A DNA stretch of 64,000 nucleotides, from the NCBI GenBank assembly GCA_001939145.1, contig LSRX01001099.1:182255-246254 (forward strand). The letters are read 5' to 3'. Made by a program: the position numbers and the translations under genes. The notes beneath the pieces are model-generated. The model was not told the DNA's origin. It saw nothing but the letters and a program-made list of their open reading frames with translations, and ran no database searches. The stretch is from Symbiodinium microadriaticum (taxonomy: Eukaryota > Sar > Dinophyceae > Suessiales > Symbiodiniaceae). Numbering within the stretch: position 1 is the stretch's first letter; every line of letters begins with the position of its first letter. Shown here piece by piece: positions 37,201-50,000 of the stretch.

Positions 37201-40173
37201 TTTAATTGTGAGGTTTCCATTGAATGGGAATGGTGAGTTATCTGTATCGGCTTCGTCCAGCGAATCTAGGTTCTCAGCGTCTGTTTTGCGCCATGAACAA
37301 TTCGATCTATGTACTCACCGCGCCACCGCGTATTCCAGGGTATCATGGCATCAGCCCGGCGGACCTTGCTTGCTTTGCGCAACAGATGCTAGGCAACCAG
37401 AACTTGTTCGAATAAAGAAGCAAACTGCCTCTGCTGATAGTGGCTGGTGCCACCCTGCAGAAAAATGCCCTAATCTAATGATTTGCATGTGAATCAAAAA
37501 ACTGAAGCTTGCAAATCCTGGCTACAGTGCACCATGAAATGCAACGGCATCAACAGATCCGAGACATTGTTTTGTGCTTGCTAGCACGACAACACAAAAC
37601 GTGCTGTGAACGAAAGCCCAAAGTCAACCGAAGGATGACCATTTGGTACTGTACGACTCTTCCGGTGCGAAAGACACGAGTTCTCATGCACGTGTGGCCC
37701 GAATTGGTCTGCTAGTCTACTTGCAGACTTGCTTGACAGCACCCCTGTCCTAGGGATATTCGGCGAGAGAATATGTATGCTGGCTGACCGACACGCACGC
37801 TGGCCGACTCCCAAATTCTGCACGAGTCTTGTTGACAAATGCCACACGAAATTATTACAACAAGAATAGGACTGAACATGTACTAGTAGGTCGTAGATGA
37901 GATCACACCCTGAGGCAGTGGCAGCTTGCTGCTGTCTTTCCGGGGACCGGCGCCTTCAATGCAGAATGATGCTTCGCATAAGCTGACAAGCCATAGCTCC
38001 GCACAGGCAAACAGCCAGACCTACACGCCATCGTACCGGTCGAGGTGGCTCACCTCCTACCTTGAGCCATGGCCATCGCTGTCCGAGTTTTGCCGACATC
38101 TGCCTTCAAAGGCGTCCTTTTCTCAGCCTGGCACCTTGCCGATGGTCCGGTCGAGTGGGAAGGCCTTGCAAACCAACAAAGCGAAATGGTAATAGAACTG
38201 ACACAGAGCAGCATCGGGAGCAGCCGGAGCAAAGCATGGATAGGTGAAGCAGCAATGAGGCAATGGGTGGCGAGCCATTGACACTGTATGGATGCGGAAG
38301 CAAGCGAGTCAGTGAATGGGAGCCATGGGATGCCGGTGAGGGAATGCCGGGTGAGGTTGTGGGGAACGAGTGATGCAGAAGCCCTCTTTCGTGCGGTGCC
38401 TTCGACTGGCTGGAAGTACTATGTACTAATGGACAAGAGGTTCTCGCAATCAATCCATGTGCTGTGGGGCCTCGTACACCAAGCAGCTAGACTGCCTCGC
38501 CTGAGAGTTCCCACGCGACTCTCACAGGGACAAGCATGCGGTGCTGTTCTCAAGTCGGCCCCTTGCTGGATCTGCTGCCACCTTGTCCGGCATCCACACC
38601 CTGGCATCAAAGCGCAAGGCAAACTGAACAACTTTCTTCATGAAAGATTGCCTCACACTCGATATCCGAAACTGCAAGGGGGACAGCAGGCAAACCGAAG
38701 CTCATCGGGAGGGCTTAAAGGTTCTTCCTTTTTTCCAGCCCAAACCGCCTGCGATGCATCCCCTCCGACGACGAACACACTACATTGTGGTGAGTCACCC
38801 TGGCGACTTGCAGTGACTGGCTGACGGGGAGTCTTCGAATTGAACCGCGCATGTGTCTGAAGTACAAGAAAGCACTGACAATAGCAGTGTTGCGGCAAGA
38901 ATGATGTGCCATGCTCGGGGAGTGTAGATGGAGTGCTGGCGACATCAAAGAGCCAGGGAAGCGACAATCAGGCAAATTGGACAATCAGGGTCCGAAGCCA
39001 AAGCACCGTTGGGTGGGGTGCATGGGTGGGTGGCACTGGATGGACTAATCACTAGTCCAGCGCAGCAACAAATCGAAATGTTTCAAACGGAAATGAGCAG
39101 CTGTCGACATGGGAACTACTCAGCGAGCCTGCTGGTTGCAGGGTCGATGTGGATTTCCACACGATCCTTCAATCGAGCAATGGCAGGGGGGAACCGCAGA
39201 CACTCGGGATTCGGTTCGGCCGCGCACCTCGGACTGCGACATTGCTCTGCTGAGTGCATCCTGAGAGCCCAAGATTTCGCACAGCCCAATCCCCCCATTC
39301 ATGCCCCCCCCCTGCTGCTCACGCCTGCAGAGCGGGGGCTAGGCTGGCCCAGCCACGCTTTGTGGTGTGCACCTCTCAGAGTGCCGGTACAGATGCATCT
39401 GATTTCTCAGGAGGGTTGGCCTGCCAGTGTCCTTTGGCCTGGGCCACATGGAAAGATCTGCTCCACGTGGGTCGGCGCAAGTCCAGTACTAAGTGCCGGA
39501 CTGGGAACAAGGTCGGCAGTTGCTGCGCCAGCCTTCGACACGAGATTGAAAGGTATCACAAACATATCCCATCATCATCCCTTGTCAACAAATACCTTCT
39601 GAAATGGAGAGAGCGCACCCTCCGCACACGCTGGGATGTGACAGCAAAGAGCCTGGCTGCAAACATCTTGCTCCGAAGAAAGAGCACGCCACGTCTATTG
39701 ACAAGCACTGGCCCAACCAAAAGCATTGACAGCATTGTGTCAGGCGAGCTTTTTCTAGTGCCTTTCCGAAGTCAATCACTTTGCACAGCTACCGCTTGAT
39801 CAAGGTGGCATGATGAGTTGCAGGTTACTTTACTCATGCTGAGCTGTGCTCCTGAAGATTAGTCATGGATGAAGCAGTGGAAGCACAAGAATCCAGACTT
39901 TCCATTCAAAGATCGTACACCAATTCGCCGCGCGTCTGCCTCTCAGAGGAATGATTCGTCTGATGCAGTGAGCTGTCTCGGCTTGACCACCCCGACACTC
40001 TACAGACTTTAAGATGATGCTCGTGTAGGGAGTCTTGCAAGCCGCCTGCTGCGACTGCAAAATTGAAAAATCAGGAGAAGCAGGTCACCACGAAATGAAA
40101 GCTGAGTACGGCGTTGACTCACCAAGACCACTGGTTCCACCGGAGAAGAGGCGGCGATCCCACGGGTGGAACC
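37201..40173. other. About 3 kb without a recognisable gene
   Basis: GC-balanced sequence resumes. The longest frames (224 codons on plus at 38928-39602, 178 at 38288-38824, 181 at 39254-39799) read as low-information sequence with many Ser/Arg/Pro/Cys and no domain-like pattern. This is the 3' flank of the minus-strand block. Confidence 0.4.
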
Positions 40174-41324
40174 TCACTCGATTTCACTGACTCTCACCAG
40201 TGCAAGCCGCTGAGCGCGCTGCTGCAAGAGCTCCTGCTCCTGGCGGAATGCTGCAACAGCCGTGGACACGTCAATCAGAGTCCCAAGTCCCAAGATGTCC
40301 ATACTGGACTGTGAAACTTTGTTTCGCACTCCTGCTACCCAAAATTCTGGAAACTCACTCCTCCTGCAACTGGAACTTGGCTTCCTCTATGAATGGCGCC
40401 TCGGCTTCGCTGCTGCAGCTTTCGAAAACAAGAGACGAAGCGACCCTGAGCCAAGCCGAAGCCTGAGCGTTGCGCCATGTAGGGGATCATAGGATCATAG
40501 TTCCTTGCAGGGAGCAGCGAAGGACAGACCATTTGGGGGTTCAAGCACTCGGGCTCGAGCTGCTCTGCCAGGGGCAGGTGCAGCTTCTTGGCGTACATCT
40601 CCTGCGCCTGGAAGAGCACTTCTGGGAGACAGCACATTCAAACGATTTCCTTCGGCGCAGTTTGCAGCCAGGCCACTCGCATCAAGCGGCGGTAACGGCC
40701 CACCATCAAGTCGTGGGGCAACAGCTCAAGGGCTCGTTCAATCACGGGCTCCTCGCATGTCTAAGCCTGTGCGCATCTACGCAACATAGCACAAACGGAC
40801 CGCGCGCCTTATCATTGTGCTGGTCGTCCTGGAGCTTTCTCGCAAAAGACTCACGTGGTGTGAGGCAACCTATCTCTCTGTCCTGCATCAGTCCGTAGCC
40901 ACGAAGCTCCGCAACCGTGTGCTCATACCTCAAGTGAACGTGCCTAGTGCTCAGAGCCTGCAACATGCACCGTCGCCGCATGGACTCTAGCTTGGTCCGA
41001 CGCACAATGCTGTTGTGCATAGCGTGCTCTGTCCACGTCTTTGACGGTGTGTTCGAGGATTCTCGACACAGGTCTCACTGAGTTGGATGGTTTGATCTCC
41101 AAAAGAGACATCGCACGAACTTGGCATACTTCTAGGCTCGACTATACAAGACAGTGAGAGGGGGCCCGGGCCCAGCCCCCCGGCGACTGTGACTGACTTT
41201 GAGGCTTCGGCTGGTAGCGCTCAAAGGGGCCCTTCACGTACTTGAACCAAACAGGGTACACCGACTCCTGGGCATTGACGCGCGCATTTTTTGGAGTGCA
41301 GATAGCGGGTTTAGGGTTTGTCAT
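40174..41324 (-). CDS. Probable mitochondrial complex III subunit 7 (QCR7/UQCRB-like) with C-terminal extension
   Basis: QCR7 is a small matrix-side subunit of the cytochrome bc1 complex. Start exon: MTNPKPAICTPKNARVNAQE, then VYPVWFKYVKGPFERYQPKP (41324 to about 41205). Next: KLESMRRRCMLQALSTRHVH and YEHTVAELRGYGLMQDREI (about 40995-40875). Then IERALELLPHDLMVGRYRRL followed by MRVAWLQTAPKEI (about 40745-40640), which parallels the QCR7 pattern of a GL..DD turn, an ALxRLP helix, R..RL.RA and LPKE. After this come PEVLFQAQEMYAKKLHLPLA (about 40630-40565), an acidic segment, and a coiled-coil-like end, FRQEQELLQQRAQRLAL, with stop TGA at 40174-40176. The C-terminal part is longer than in animal or plant homologues. 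The assignment rests on pattern similarity by eye and is moderate. Confidence 0.45.
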
Positions 41325-43073
41325 GACATGGCAAAGAGCTAAGATCCCAAGCCCTGCAGAACTTCTGCCAGGGGCTGAGAGGCATCGGCTCGTGGTACCT
41401 TGCTGAGCAAAGTTATGGCAGGACAGTCTATCACAGCTGTAGGCTCAACGATGGAGGCACCAGGGGACCACTGCGCGCTCCACAGCCATCTGGCGAAGAA
41501 CTGTTTTGCTCAGAGCACGGTAGAACGACATCCTCGTGGCACAGGGAGCGCATGGACGAGCACGGAACACGCAATGTTAAAGCACAATTGAATGGCCTGG
41601 GCTGCACAGAGACCGACGCACTAGGAACGGCAGTCAAGGCTTGGGCCAAGGAGCCGAACCGTCAGCCATGTTGACAGAGACTTGGCAAGAAGAAGGCTCT
41701 CCACTGTATAGATGAAAGCAGAGGGTGCGAGCGGATGCGCCTCCACCGTCATTACTCCTGCGAAGATGCACCAAAACGAGCAGGCGGATCTGGGGATCTG
41801 ACACATGCGAGGACTTATGCGGGGAGTGTGCCGCTTGCGTTGCACAAACGCCTCGCTTTCCCCGAAAGCAGCTGAAACCCCATCTAGGCATTGGCGACTC
41901 TTTGACCCCGAAGCTCGAGAAGGTAGCTGAGTCTCGAGGCGGAAACAGCGGAGCGCAAGTGAAACCCAAGGCGAGGGTCTGTCGTCTGCTGGTCTAACTC
42001 GCATCTGGTCCAGATATCGGAAGCCTGCAAACTGTCCAATAGTACTGCTCTATATCAACGCGAAACGATCACTTTTGCAGAGCACAGGCCTGGTGCGGAG
42101 CAGCACGTTGTGCATGTTTGGGCCCGTGACTCTTCGACTCTGAAAGCGGAACTGCGTGCGCCGAGCTTCCGGTGCACCGAACGTATCCAGCTTTCCACAG
42201 CACCATCGCCCCATGGCTTCTTGCTCTACTTTGACAGACTACACAAAATCCTTACAGCTTCGCAGAACTGGTATTCAGACGTTTGTGTATGATGATCTGC
42301 CTAATTCTGCTTAGGAGTCTGGCTAACAACAAAACCTCAAAGGCCATTTAGGCCCTTTAGGCTTGTCAGCAGAGCAGGCAAAGCTCGGCAGTGCCGAGAC
42401 CAAGCCATGTGGACGCCGTAGACCAATAGCAATGCAGGACTTCTGTACAGGTCAGCCGCAGCTTTTGGAGCTATTTGTAAATAGACTCATTGCTGGCTGC
42501 GTGCGCACCCGTCCTTGCGTCGGTTCGATATGCTTAGTCTGTCTGTAATAGGAAATGCCAGAAGAAGGAAGCTTGTGAAGCTCCCGTGACCTCTGCAAGG
42601 GCATGCGGGGTTCAGATGCCAGAACCCCAGAGCCCTCGGTCCCAATCTGAAGAAAAAGCGGCAAGAACTGAAGTAAGGGAAAAGAAGCTTTGTTTGCAAG
42701 CACCGGCATCCGTTGGACAGGGGGCTTCAGGTTACTGCGCAAACTCAGCTTTGCAGTGCCGACCACTTTGCTTCAAGTGGAGCTAGGCGTCTTTTCAAAA
42801 ATTCCCAGGGCTGAAACCACTAGTGCCGAAGATTCCAGGGCCCACCAGATGCTGTGTCCAAAACCTGGCCTACATTGTTGCTATTTGTTGCTCGTCCTGC
42901 GCACATTGGATTCCCTGGAGTTTTCGGGACACGTGAAGCGGCTATATATCGGGATCGTCCACAGTGCAACTCATCAGTCGCCGTCGGCCCCCTCATCCTC
43001 AAACAGCCAAAGGCGGTGCTGCTCTCTCCCGCAGAGATTCTGTCATTCGCTCGACAAAGTACGTCAGCTACAA
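41325..43073. other. No recognisable gene
   Basis: Spacer between the casein kinase 3' end and the QCR7-like gene. The longest frame (159 codons on plus, 42854-43333) overlaps the kinase exons on the opposite strand and is a shadow. Nothing else supported. Confidence 0.4.
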
Positions 43074-45097
43074 CTACGTCCTCGGGAGAAGGATACACAT
43101 TATGTGTTCTGCTGACAATTCGTGAACTCGCGGGGCTGAGGAATGTGGCTTGCAAACTACGCGCTGTCGTTCCCCCACTGACCTTGCTCCCGCAAATTCC
43201 GCAAAGGCCTCGCGTCGTCGGCTGCTTGCACCCTCCTTTGACTGGTAGTTCCTCGATGGTGCTTGCAGCTTCTCAGCACTGCAGCTCCGGGCCCTTGAAA
43301 CTTTCGCTTCTAAACGAGGATGCTCCAAGCTAAGGCGCAGGATGGTCCAGTCGAAGACGAAGTCATACCTTGAGATGTGCATGTTGCGCAGCACGCTCGA
43401 AACTCTATATATAGGCTGGCTGGGAGAAAACCGTGGACTGTCTGCATCGGGCTGCTGGTAGCCTTCCCTGAAGAATAGATCCTTCAACAGTCGACGCAGG
43501 TAGGCGTAGTCCGGCCGATCTTCAAATCGCAGGCTGCGGCAGTAGTTCAGATATGTGGCCTTGGAGGTCATGCGGCAGTGACACCCGAGGCAGCCAGGCC
43601 GAAAGGAACTTTGCAAAAGAAACCGTGAGGCAAGTTGCAAATTCACAAGGGAAGTGCTTGCACAGGACCTCGAGAGGGAAAGCTGCAGTGCAAACAAGGT
43701 GTCGATGAGCTCAGGCCCTGTGTGTGCCTCGATGGGTGTGGACATCTTCTTTTCCATGATCTTCTCATATTTCCTGAGCTGCGGGTAGATTCGCACGGCC
43801 GGTAGCAAATACATCATTTAGCATGTGAGCGCCGACTAAATTCTGAAATGGTCAAGGTGCTCCTTCTTGGAATTTGCCTTCAAACCCTGCCAGGGGAGGC
43901 TGCCACGGTTGAAGTACATGAGTACCTTCGGGAGCACTCAGCCGACAGTCAGAAATCTGCGTGAAAGATAGAAAAAAAAGACGAGGCTCATAACCGACGG
44001 CTTCTAGGTCATCTCGCCGACTCTGCTCGATGCCCAAGTGCGTGTTGACCTTGGTCTGAAATCCAATAGAGCCGCAACAGAGCCGCTAGCTCTGTTGAGC
44101 TCCCGACACTGGCGTATCGCGCGGTGCCCGTCAGCGCCTTGTTCTCTCTGTAAGGAATGTGCTGCTGAGTCTTGGGATCCCTGTCACGGGCGCGGCGCAG
44201 TGCGGAAATGGGGCGGGGCGAGAGTGGACTGCGGACTCCGGCCTGTACTTTTTCGCCAGGCCAAAGTCGATGATGTGGACCTGGTTGGCCTTCTTCCCCA
44301 AACCAATCAGGAAATTGTCGGGCTTGATGTCCCGATGGATGAAGTTCTTGGCATGCATGTACTCCACCCTGAAGCGAACACTTGAAGACTGCAAGACAGC
44401 TACGCTCACGACTCGAGTTGTGGAAAGGCAGCAAGCCTGTTGATCATCTGGTCGGCCAGCATGAGCGTAGTCTTGAGACTGAATTTCCTGTTGCAGAAGC
44501 TAAACAAGTCCTCGAGCGAGGGCCCCAGCAGGTCGATGACCTCAAAGCTCCAAAACCCAGTTAAGGAATATGTACAAGAGAGACAGAGTGAAGAATCAAT
44601 ACACTTGTATGGCCTTGACCTATTGAAAGCTAGAAGTTCCAAGCCAGCCGCCATGACATTGTAGTCGCCCTCTACGCCATACCAATGCACGTTTGGCACA
44701 CCAACGCCTCCTTGGAAGCTCAAGAAATTCACAGGCCCTTGCTCAGGTGGCCCCACATGACGACGCATCTCCTGCCAGGATCTTGTAGAGCTTCGACTCC
44801 TTAGGTCAAGCCCCAAGAAACCCAAAAGGGCCGGCGGATGGAAACTCGAAGCTGCACGTGTACCACCGAGGCTCGTAAAGTAGCTGCGGATGCTTGGACT
44901 TGATGGACTCCAGCTTGATCGCTACTTCCTCGCTGGTCTGCACCTGCAAACGACGAGCAGAGGTAATGAATTCTAAAGCCTCGTTGGTGCAGTCTCATAA
45001 TTTAGCTGGGCACGTTGGTTCCGATGTAAATGTCGCCGAAAGATCCGGATCCGATCTTGCGCCCAAGGCGAAACTTTCCTCCAACTCGAAGCTCCAT
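43074..45097 (-). CDS. CK1: Casein kinase 1 (CK1) family Ser/Thr protein kinase
   Basis: Nearly complete catalytic domain across about ten exons. The start ATG at 45097 gives [20 protein letters not shown], including the glycine-rich loop, then [11 protein letters not shown]. Next: [20 protein letters not shown] (about 44925-44868), with the catalytic Lys; [68 protein letters not shown] (about 44363-44308), with the HRD motif; and [13 protein letters not shown], where CK1 has DFG. The CK1-specific segments [36 protein letters not shown] (about 44042-43990) and [17 protein letters not shown] follow. Then [30 protein letters not shown] and [15 protein letters not shown]. Intron 43369-43455 is GC-AG and homology-anchored. 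The final exon reads on to 43074 with a basic, Ser-rich tail, whose exact end is uncertain. Confidence 0.92.
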
Positions 45098-47023
45098 GGT
45101 CCAATGGTTCTTGTGCTTCTTTTGCAGGGAGACCTGCCAGATCACATCCGGCAGTCCCTTCTAGGCCCCCTGTCCTCCCCCCCCCCCGCCGAGTGCCTTT
45201 TGAGTCGGTCTCTCGAGCGGATTGTGCTGTGTAGAATGCAGCACCCTCTGTGAGCCAGAGATGGCATGCGGCACGACGGCAGATGCACACCCCTTCATGG
45301 AGGGGCAATGGTGATTATGGTTATGCCTTACGCTGGAGCCGCTGCGATATCTCTCCACAACTGATCTGCTCTGGGCTCTGCCTGTGACGGGACTCTTCAC
45401 TCTCGGCCATTGCGCTGTGGCCCAAACTGTACAACTCGTCGCTTCGCACACGCTTGGTCCTTGAGAGGCCGAGTCAGTGGGAGCCGTTCTTCTAAAGCTA
45501 CAAGGCTATGCAGGGAAGCTGGAGGAGGCATCATGTAGAACAGGTGACTTTGACTTGCTCATGCAAGTACTCTTGCACCTTTCATGACCACAACTGAGCC
45601 AACAGCGAAAATGCGGCGAGGCAATAAGGACAGCAGGGTGAGAGCGTGTGGAGGTACAAACTCCTGGCCAGAATGCACTTTGCCTAGAGCCATCCTTCCA
45701 AACAAGAGTGTGTTCTAAACCTAAAGCGTACATTAATACTCAACAGCTGATCAAGAACATCGGATCTTCTACCACTCCAATTTTTTCTGCTACTGCTACT
45801 GCTCCTGCTCCCGCTCCGGCTGCTGCTGCCGCTGCACTACTACTATTACGACGAGTACGCCGAGTACGACGAGCGAAGACTACGACTGATCATGGGGGAG
45901 AATAAGGAATGTGATGCCAACAATTGATCCGAAGAAGGCCCCTGGACCATCCGCACCCCCAGTCGACGAAGTGACCATGATGGATCGGAGAGTCATTCGA
46001 GCACAGCAGCAAAGACAGCACCTTTTCTCGGATTTCTCGTGCCCTGCATGTGCACTGAAGCAGATTCTTGCAAAACCGTCGTAGTTGACATCAGTGCAAC
46101 CGATGATGCATTGACACGTCTGCAGAAGAAGCACTTCAAGCCTTTGCACACCATACATGAGAGGGCCACTGTCCAACCTAGCACGGAGCTGTTTTTCAGC
46201 TCCTGCTGGGTGAGACCTTCTACCAAAACAATGCACCTGAGTACTGCAAGGGCGGAAAATCGTGCCTTGGACCAGCCTCAGGCACCCTTGCATAAATAAC
46301 TCGTGCCGCACAGGAAGTGAAGTGTGGGTTCTAGTGACTGTACTGTCACAGGGACCTAACAGACGGCTCGCCTTCCGTGTCTACAGAAAGCATTTCGGCA
46401 CGCCTCCCTTCCGGAACTGAGCTACACAGCTACATGGTTCACATCTTGTGCATCTGCTCAGACCGCCAGGCACCTCCCACAGGGTTTCGGATCGGCTGCC
46501 GCGGTTCTCGGATCCGAGGGGGAGAGTTTCGGCACCCAGCTTCGGCACAGCGGGAGTCAGCTTCGGGACGCGGGTCTGTCAGTTTCGGGGGGCGATGTGG
46601 GCAGTTCCAATCCGAGTCTTATCGATTCTTGCAGCCCCGGGCCTCAAACTGACCATACCGTGAGACCGAAACTGGCCATGTCCTGATCCGAAACCCATGT
46701 TCCGAAACTCCGCCCCGAAACTCAGCACTCAGCACCGAAAGTAACACGGAAAATTCTGAAACTCACAACTTCCGAACACACACATGCCAGAGCTGAGGTG
46801 GTCCACTTGAACTGTCTGATCGTTCTTTTGGACGTCTGTTGGGGACACTTTGCAGGAGCACTCACCGTACTGATGTAGTATTGAGATCGCCTCCTGCGCA
46901 AACTGCTTCTGCACCACATCCAGATCTGCGAAGGAGGAATCTCAAACACTGCCGGCCTCGCATGCCATGCGCTGTGGGCGTGTGGCTTAGGAACACCAAG
47001 CCCTCCTAAAGACCATTCGTGCC
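45098..47023. other. Spacer with trinucleotide and short-motif repeats
   Basis: No recognised gene. Bases 45788-45875 are imperfect trinucleotide repeats (GCTACTGCTCCTGCTCC, then CTACTACTATTACGACGAG). Bases 46470-46760 hold clustered GTTTCGG/CCGAAAC motifs. A minus-strand open segment at 46729-46917 (QEAISILHQYGECSCKVSP) may be an exon of an unknown gene. CK1 5' flank lies at the left end. Confidence 0.5.
46476..46745. repeat. Cluster of GTTTCGG motifs, then CCGAAAC motifs, in opposite orientation
   Basis: In the left half the plus strand carries GTTTCGG-like heptamers or close variants (GTTTCGGATCGG, GTTTCGGCACC, CAGTTTCGGGG, also CTTCGG). In the right half it carries the reverse complement (GACCGAAACTGG, ATCCGAAACCC, CCGAAACTCCGCC, CCCCGAAACTC). 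The change falls near 46640. Spacing is irregular. Function unknown; RNA folding or a degenerate mobile element are possible. Confidence 0.6.
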
Positions 47024-50000
47024 TCAAGATGCTCGCTTGATGCGGCCGCCACTTGTGAGATTTTTCTGAATGAAATCATTGCGAAGCATTTCCCGGTACT
47101 CCTCCCACAGCTCACTATCATCAGCTGAACAAATCTCATGGACAGTTTTGGTCCTCGAAGGATCCTTCAAACACGGTGACCCTTCCAGGCACATCCTGGC
47201 CACAAGGCTTCAGGTTGAAACCTCTATATACCGCTTTAGGAGGGGGAGCCTTCGACTTGCCCGGAGTCACTACCCAGAGCTCGTCTGCAACCATGGAGAG
47301 CTGAGCGAAGCAGGCCCCAGAATGCAAAAGCACAGGCTTCAGATGCAGAAAGCCTCCAGTTCGGGTGACACTGCTGCAACTATCAAAATTCAACATATGA
47401 GCACCGCACTAGTCGATCGTCGTGACTGACGAGAACCACGCCTCCCTGCCATCGACAGATCATGCTACACTGCGTCTGTCTCTGCCCAGCAGTAGACAAG
47501 CTGGCCTCGAATTTGTTCAGCGCCATTGCAAGGCCCTCGATTGTTTCGAGGTCCAAATGGTTCCTCACGCACGACAGTTGCTCTCCTACGCTCTGGCTTT
47601 TTCAAGGAGCGAGGCATCGGCGTCGGCTCGTCCAGGAGCATGATGTGAGGAGCAGACCTGACAGAAGCTCAAGCTGCGGCGATGCTGCACTCCCCCCTCG
47701 CGCAGCGCACCAGGCAAGCTCCGCGAAGGCTAAGCGGCTCTTTTGGCCGCCGCTCAGGAACCTAAGACTGCGGCGGCCCCAAACTCTCGGTTCCCACAGG
47801 ATGCGCTGTAAGGCAAAGGCTTCACCGGCTGGAGGGCAAGGTCGCCGTGCAGGCCGAAACGGCCAAGGTATTTTCGTGCCTGTGCCAGTCTCATGCCAAG
47901 AACGAGTCCGTGCCTTGCAGAATGTGGCCTCCTCAATGGTGACCTCGCTGGTCCCATCCTGACAGACAGGTCGTCGCACCTATCAGCCCAAAACTCTGCC
48001 TGCATTGTCCCCATTCAATACAACGTCAGTATGCTGCGGTGCAGCAGATTGCCCCAGCAAGATGCTTAACGGTTGATGTGCGGATATTCCCTGCGCTCGT
48101 ATGCGCGCACGAATATGCGTCACTAGCGGGTTTACATATTAGGAGAATAGCGGAAAGGCCCATCCAGGCTCATTGACCTCTCTGGGGTCAGATGTATTGA
48201 GAAGTTCAATTCAATTTGGTTCCCCTTGGCATTAACAGGGGCCGTGCGGACGCCAGACAAGACCCTTCTGAAAAAAATCGGAGATGTCTGGCCCCTGCCT
48301 CCTTGATACCACCAGCTCCGAGCTTGCGCATGTGAGTCACAGCATCAGAATCCTCTAGCAGTGCTTGGGCTTGGGGATTTTACCTTACAGCGGGCTCAGA
48401 CATCGAAGAGCGATTCTTGGGGATCGGCTGGATCCATCATCTCGATATGATGCTGTGTGAACCTACCACATGCTTGGTCTCAGCAGGGTTACTACGACAT
48501 AACGGTGGGCCTTGCCAACTGGAGCTTGGCATGTCTCCTGACGTGGCAAAGTGTAGAACTTGCAGCCACACAGCATTCCCACAGAGGCTGCTCCTGACAA
48601 AGCCGTGGGTTGGCTCCAGCGAACCATCCAGCAGCTTGAGGAAGGTGGACTTACCTCTACGACACTACGAGTGCACATGGAAAGAATGCAGATCTCGCTC
48701 GAGGCTCCGCCTGCACCGTTCGGCCCAACAATTGCAACCCGGGAGTCACAGTCCACCCCGAAGTCGAGGTTCTGCGCAAGTCGTCTGCAAATCGTTTTCT
48801 GAGTGCCCGGGCTTCCATGCCTCGTAGAGTATTCGGTCCGGCGTATAACCGAATGCAGCTTCGATGACCGAGATACCTGGCCACCAGGCCACCAGCCGCC
48901 CACACTTTGCTCGCTCTGCCATGCAAGGATAAAAACTCGGTGCCGCGCATGGAGGCGGCAGAGCGGAGGCGGCTGGAAAGTCCAGCTGCAGGTACGGATC
49001 GTCATAGTCTGCAACAGATGGGAAACATCACGAGGATGTGCGGCTGCAAGAAAGCCCACCGACTGCTACTGCTTCTTCTTGCAGCTTGGTCAGCATCTTC
49101 ATTCGGCTTTGTGCCTGCAAATGCCGGTGCATTGTGTGGACCAGCCGCACAAACAGCCATACTCAGGCCTTTTCTCCAGGGGTCAAGCACCGGCGCATAA
49201 TGCGCATAATGCTGTCAACGCTACCCACGCTGCTAGTCTGTGCAAACATCTCGATCTGCGATGACCTCCGGGATTGCACAGGAGCGCTCCTGTGGCGACC
49301 CCGCGCCTCCTGCGAAGCACCCCGCTGTGCTGGGACTTGGCCATGCTTCACGCGGCGCTATGCAGGTCAAGGAAAAACAGATTCAATGCTCGCATTTCAC
49401 CGCACGAAAGGCGGTTTGCACTCATGAGGACGCAGGAGTCTGCATCGCGGCGATATCCACCTGCCAGCAGCACAGAAGACGTCACGACAGGCTGAGACTT
49501 CCTCGGCCATCGGCCTCGGGCGATCTCAGGTGCCGGGATTTCACGTAGAGCAGACAGCCCTGGCAAATCCGCACTGCGCGCGACACAAGAACATGAGACA
49601 CCCTGGAGAAGCTTTTGACTCTCAGATCTCGCTGAAACCGGTCCTCTGGGCCGGAGGTGCGCTTCAGGCGCTGCTTGTCGCCAGCATTTCCTCAGCATCC
49701 ATGAAAGTCTAGTGGTGGAGATACAGAGCACCATGTGTACCTTCTTGCCAAAGAAGACTCTGCAAGGCCCCGATAAAGCACAGGAACCCCTCCTGTACAC
49801 ACGGACAGGCCGTTAAGAAAGAAGGTAGTCCTGTGGGCCGGTTGCGAAACATTGCCAAGGTGTGAGCCGTCATTTCCCTCTTCCGGGCACTGCGGAAACG
49901 GGGGTTTAACTGATGCCTGCTGCTGGTGTCGGCTACTGCCTGTGCCATCTTAAGTCTCTGACCGGAGGTGAACAACTGGAGGCAGAAAAGGTTGGTGTGG

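Noticed and set aside
38288-39799. Long plus-strand frames of 178-224 codons
   Set aside because: Overlapping frames are all open in the same GC-balanced stretch, with low-information translations and no motif; likely chance openness.
45648-45905. Plus-strand frame with Ala/Pro and Arg runs
   Set aside because: Generated by trinucleotide repeats; no other support and opposite to local gene direction.
47462-47962. 166-codon plus-strand frame and similar plus frames over the ABCF and retroelement regions
   Set aside because: They are shadows of the minus-strand coding exons.
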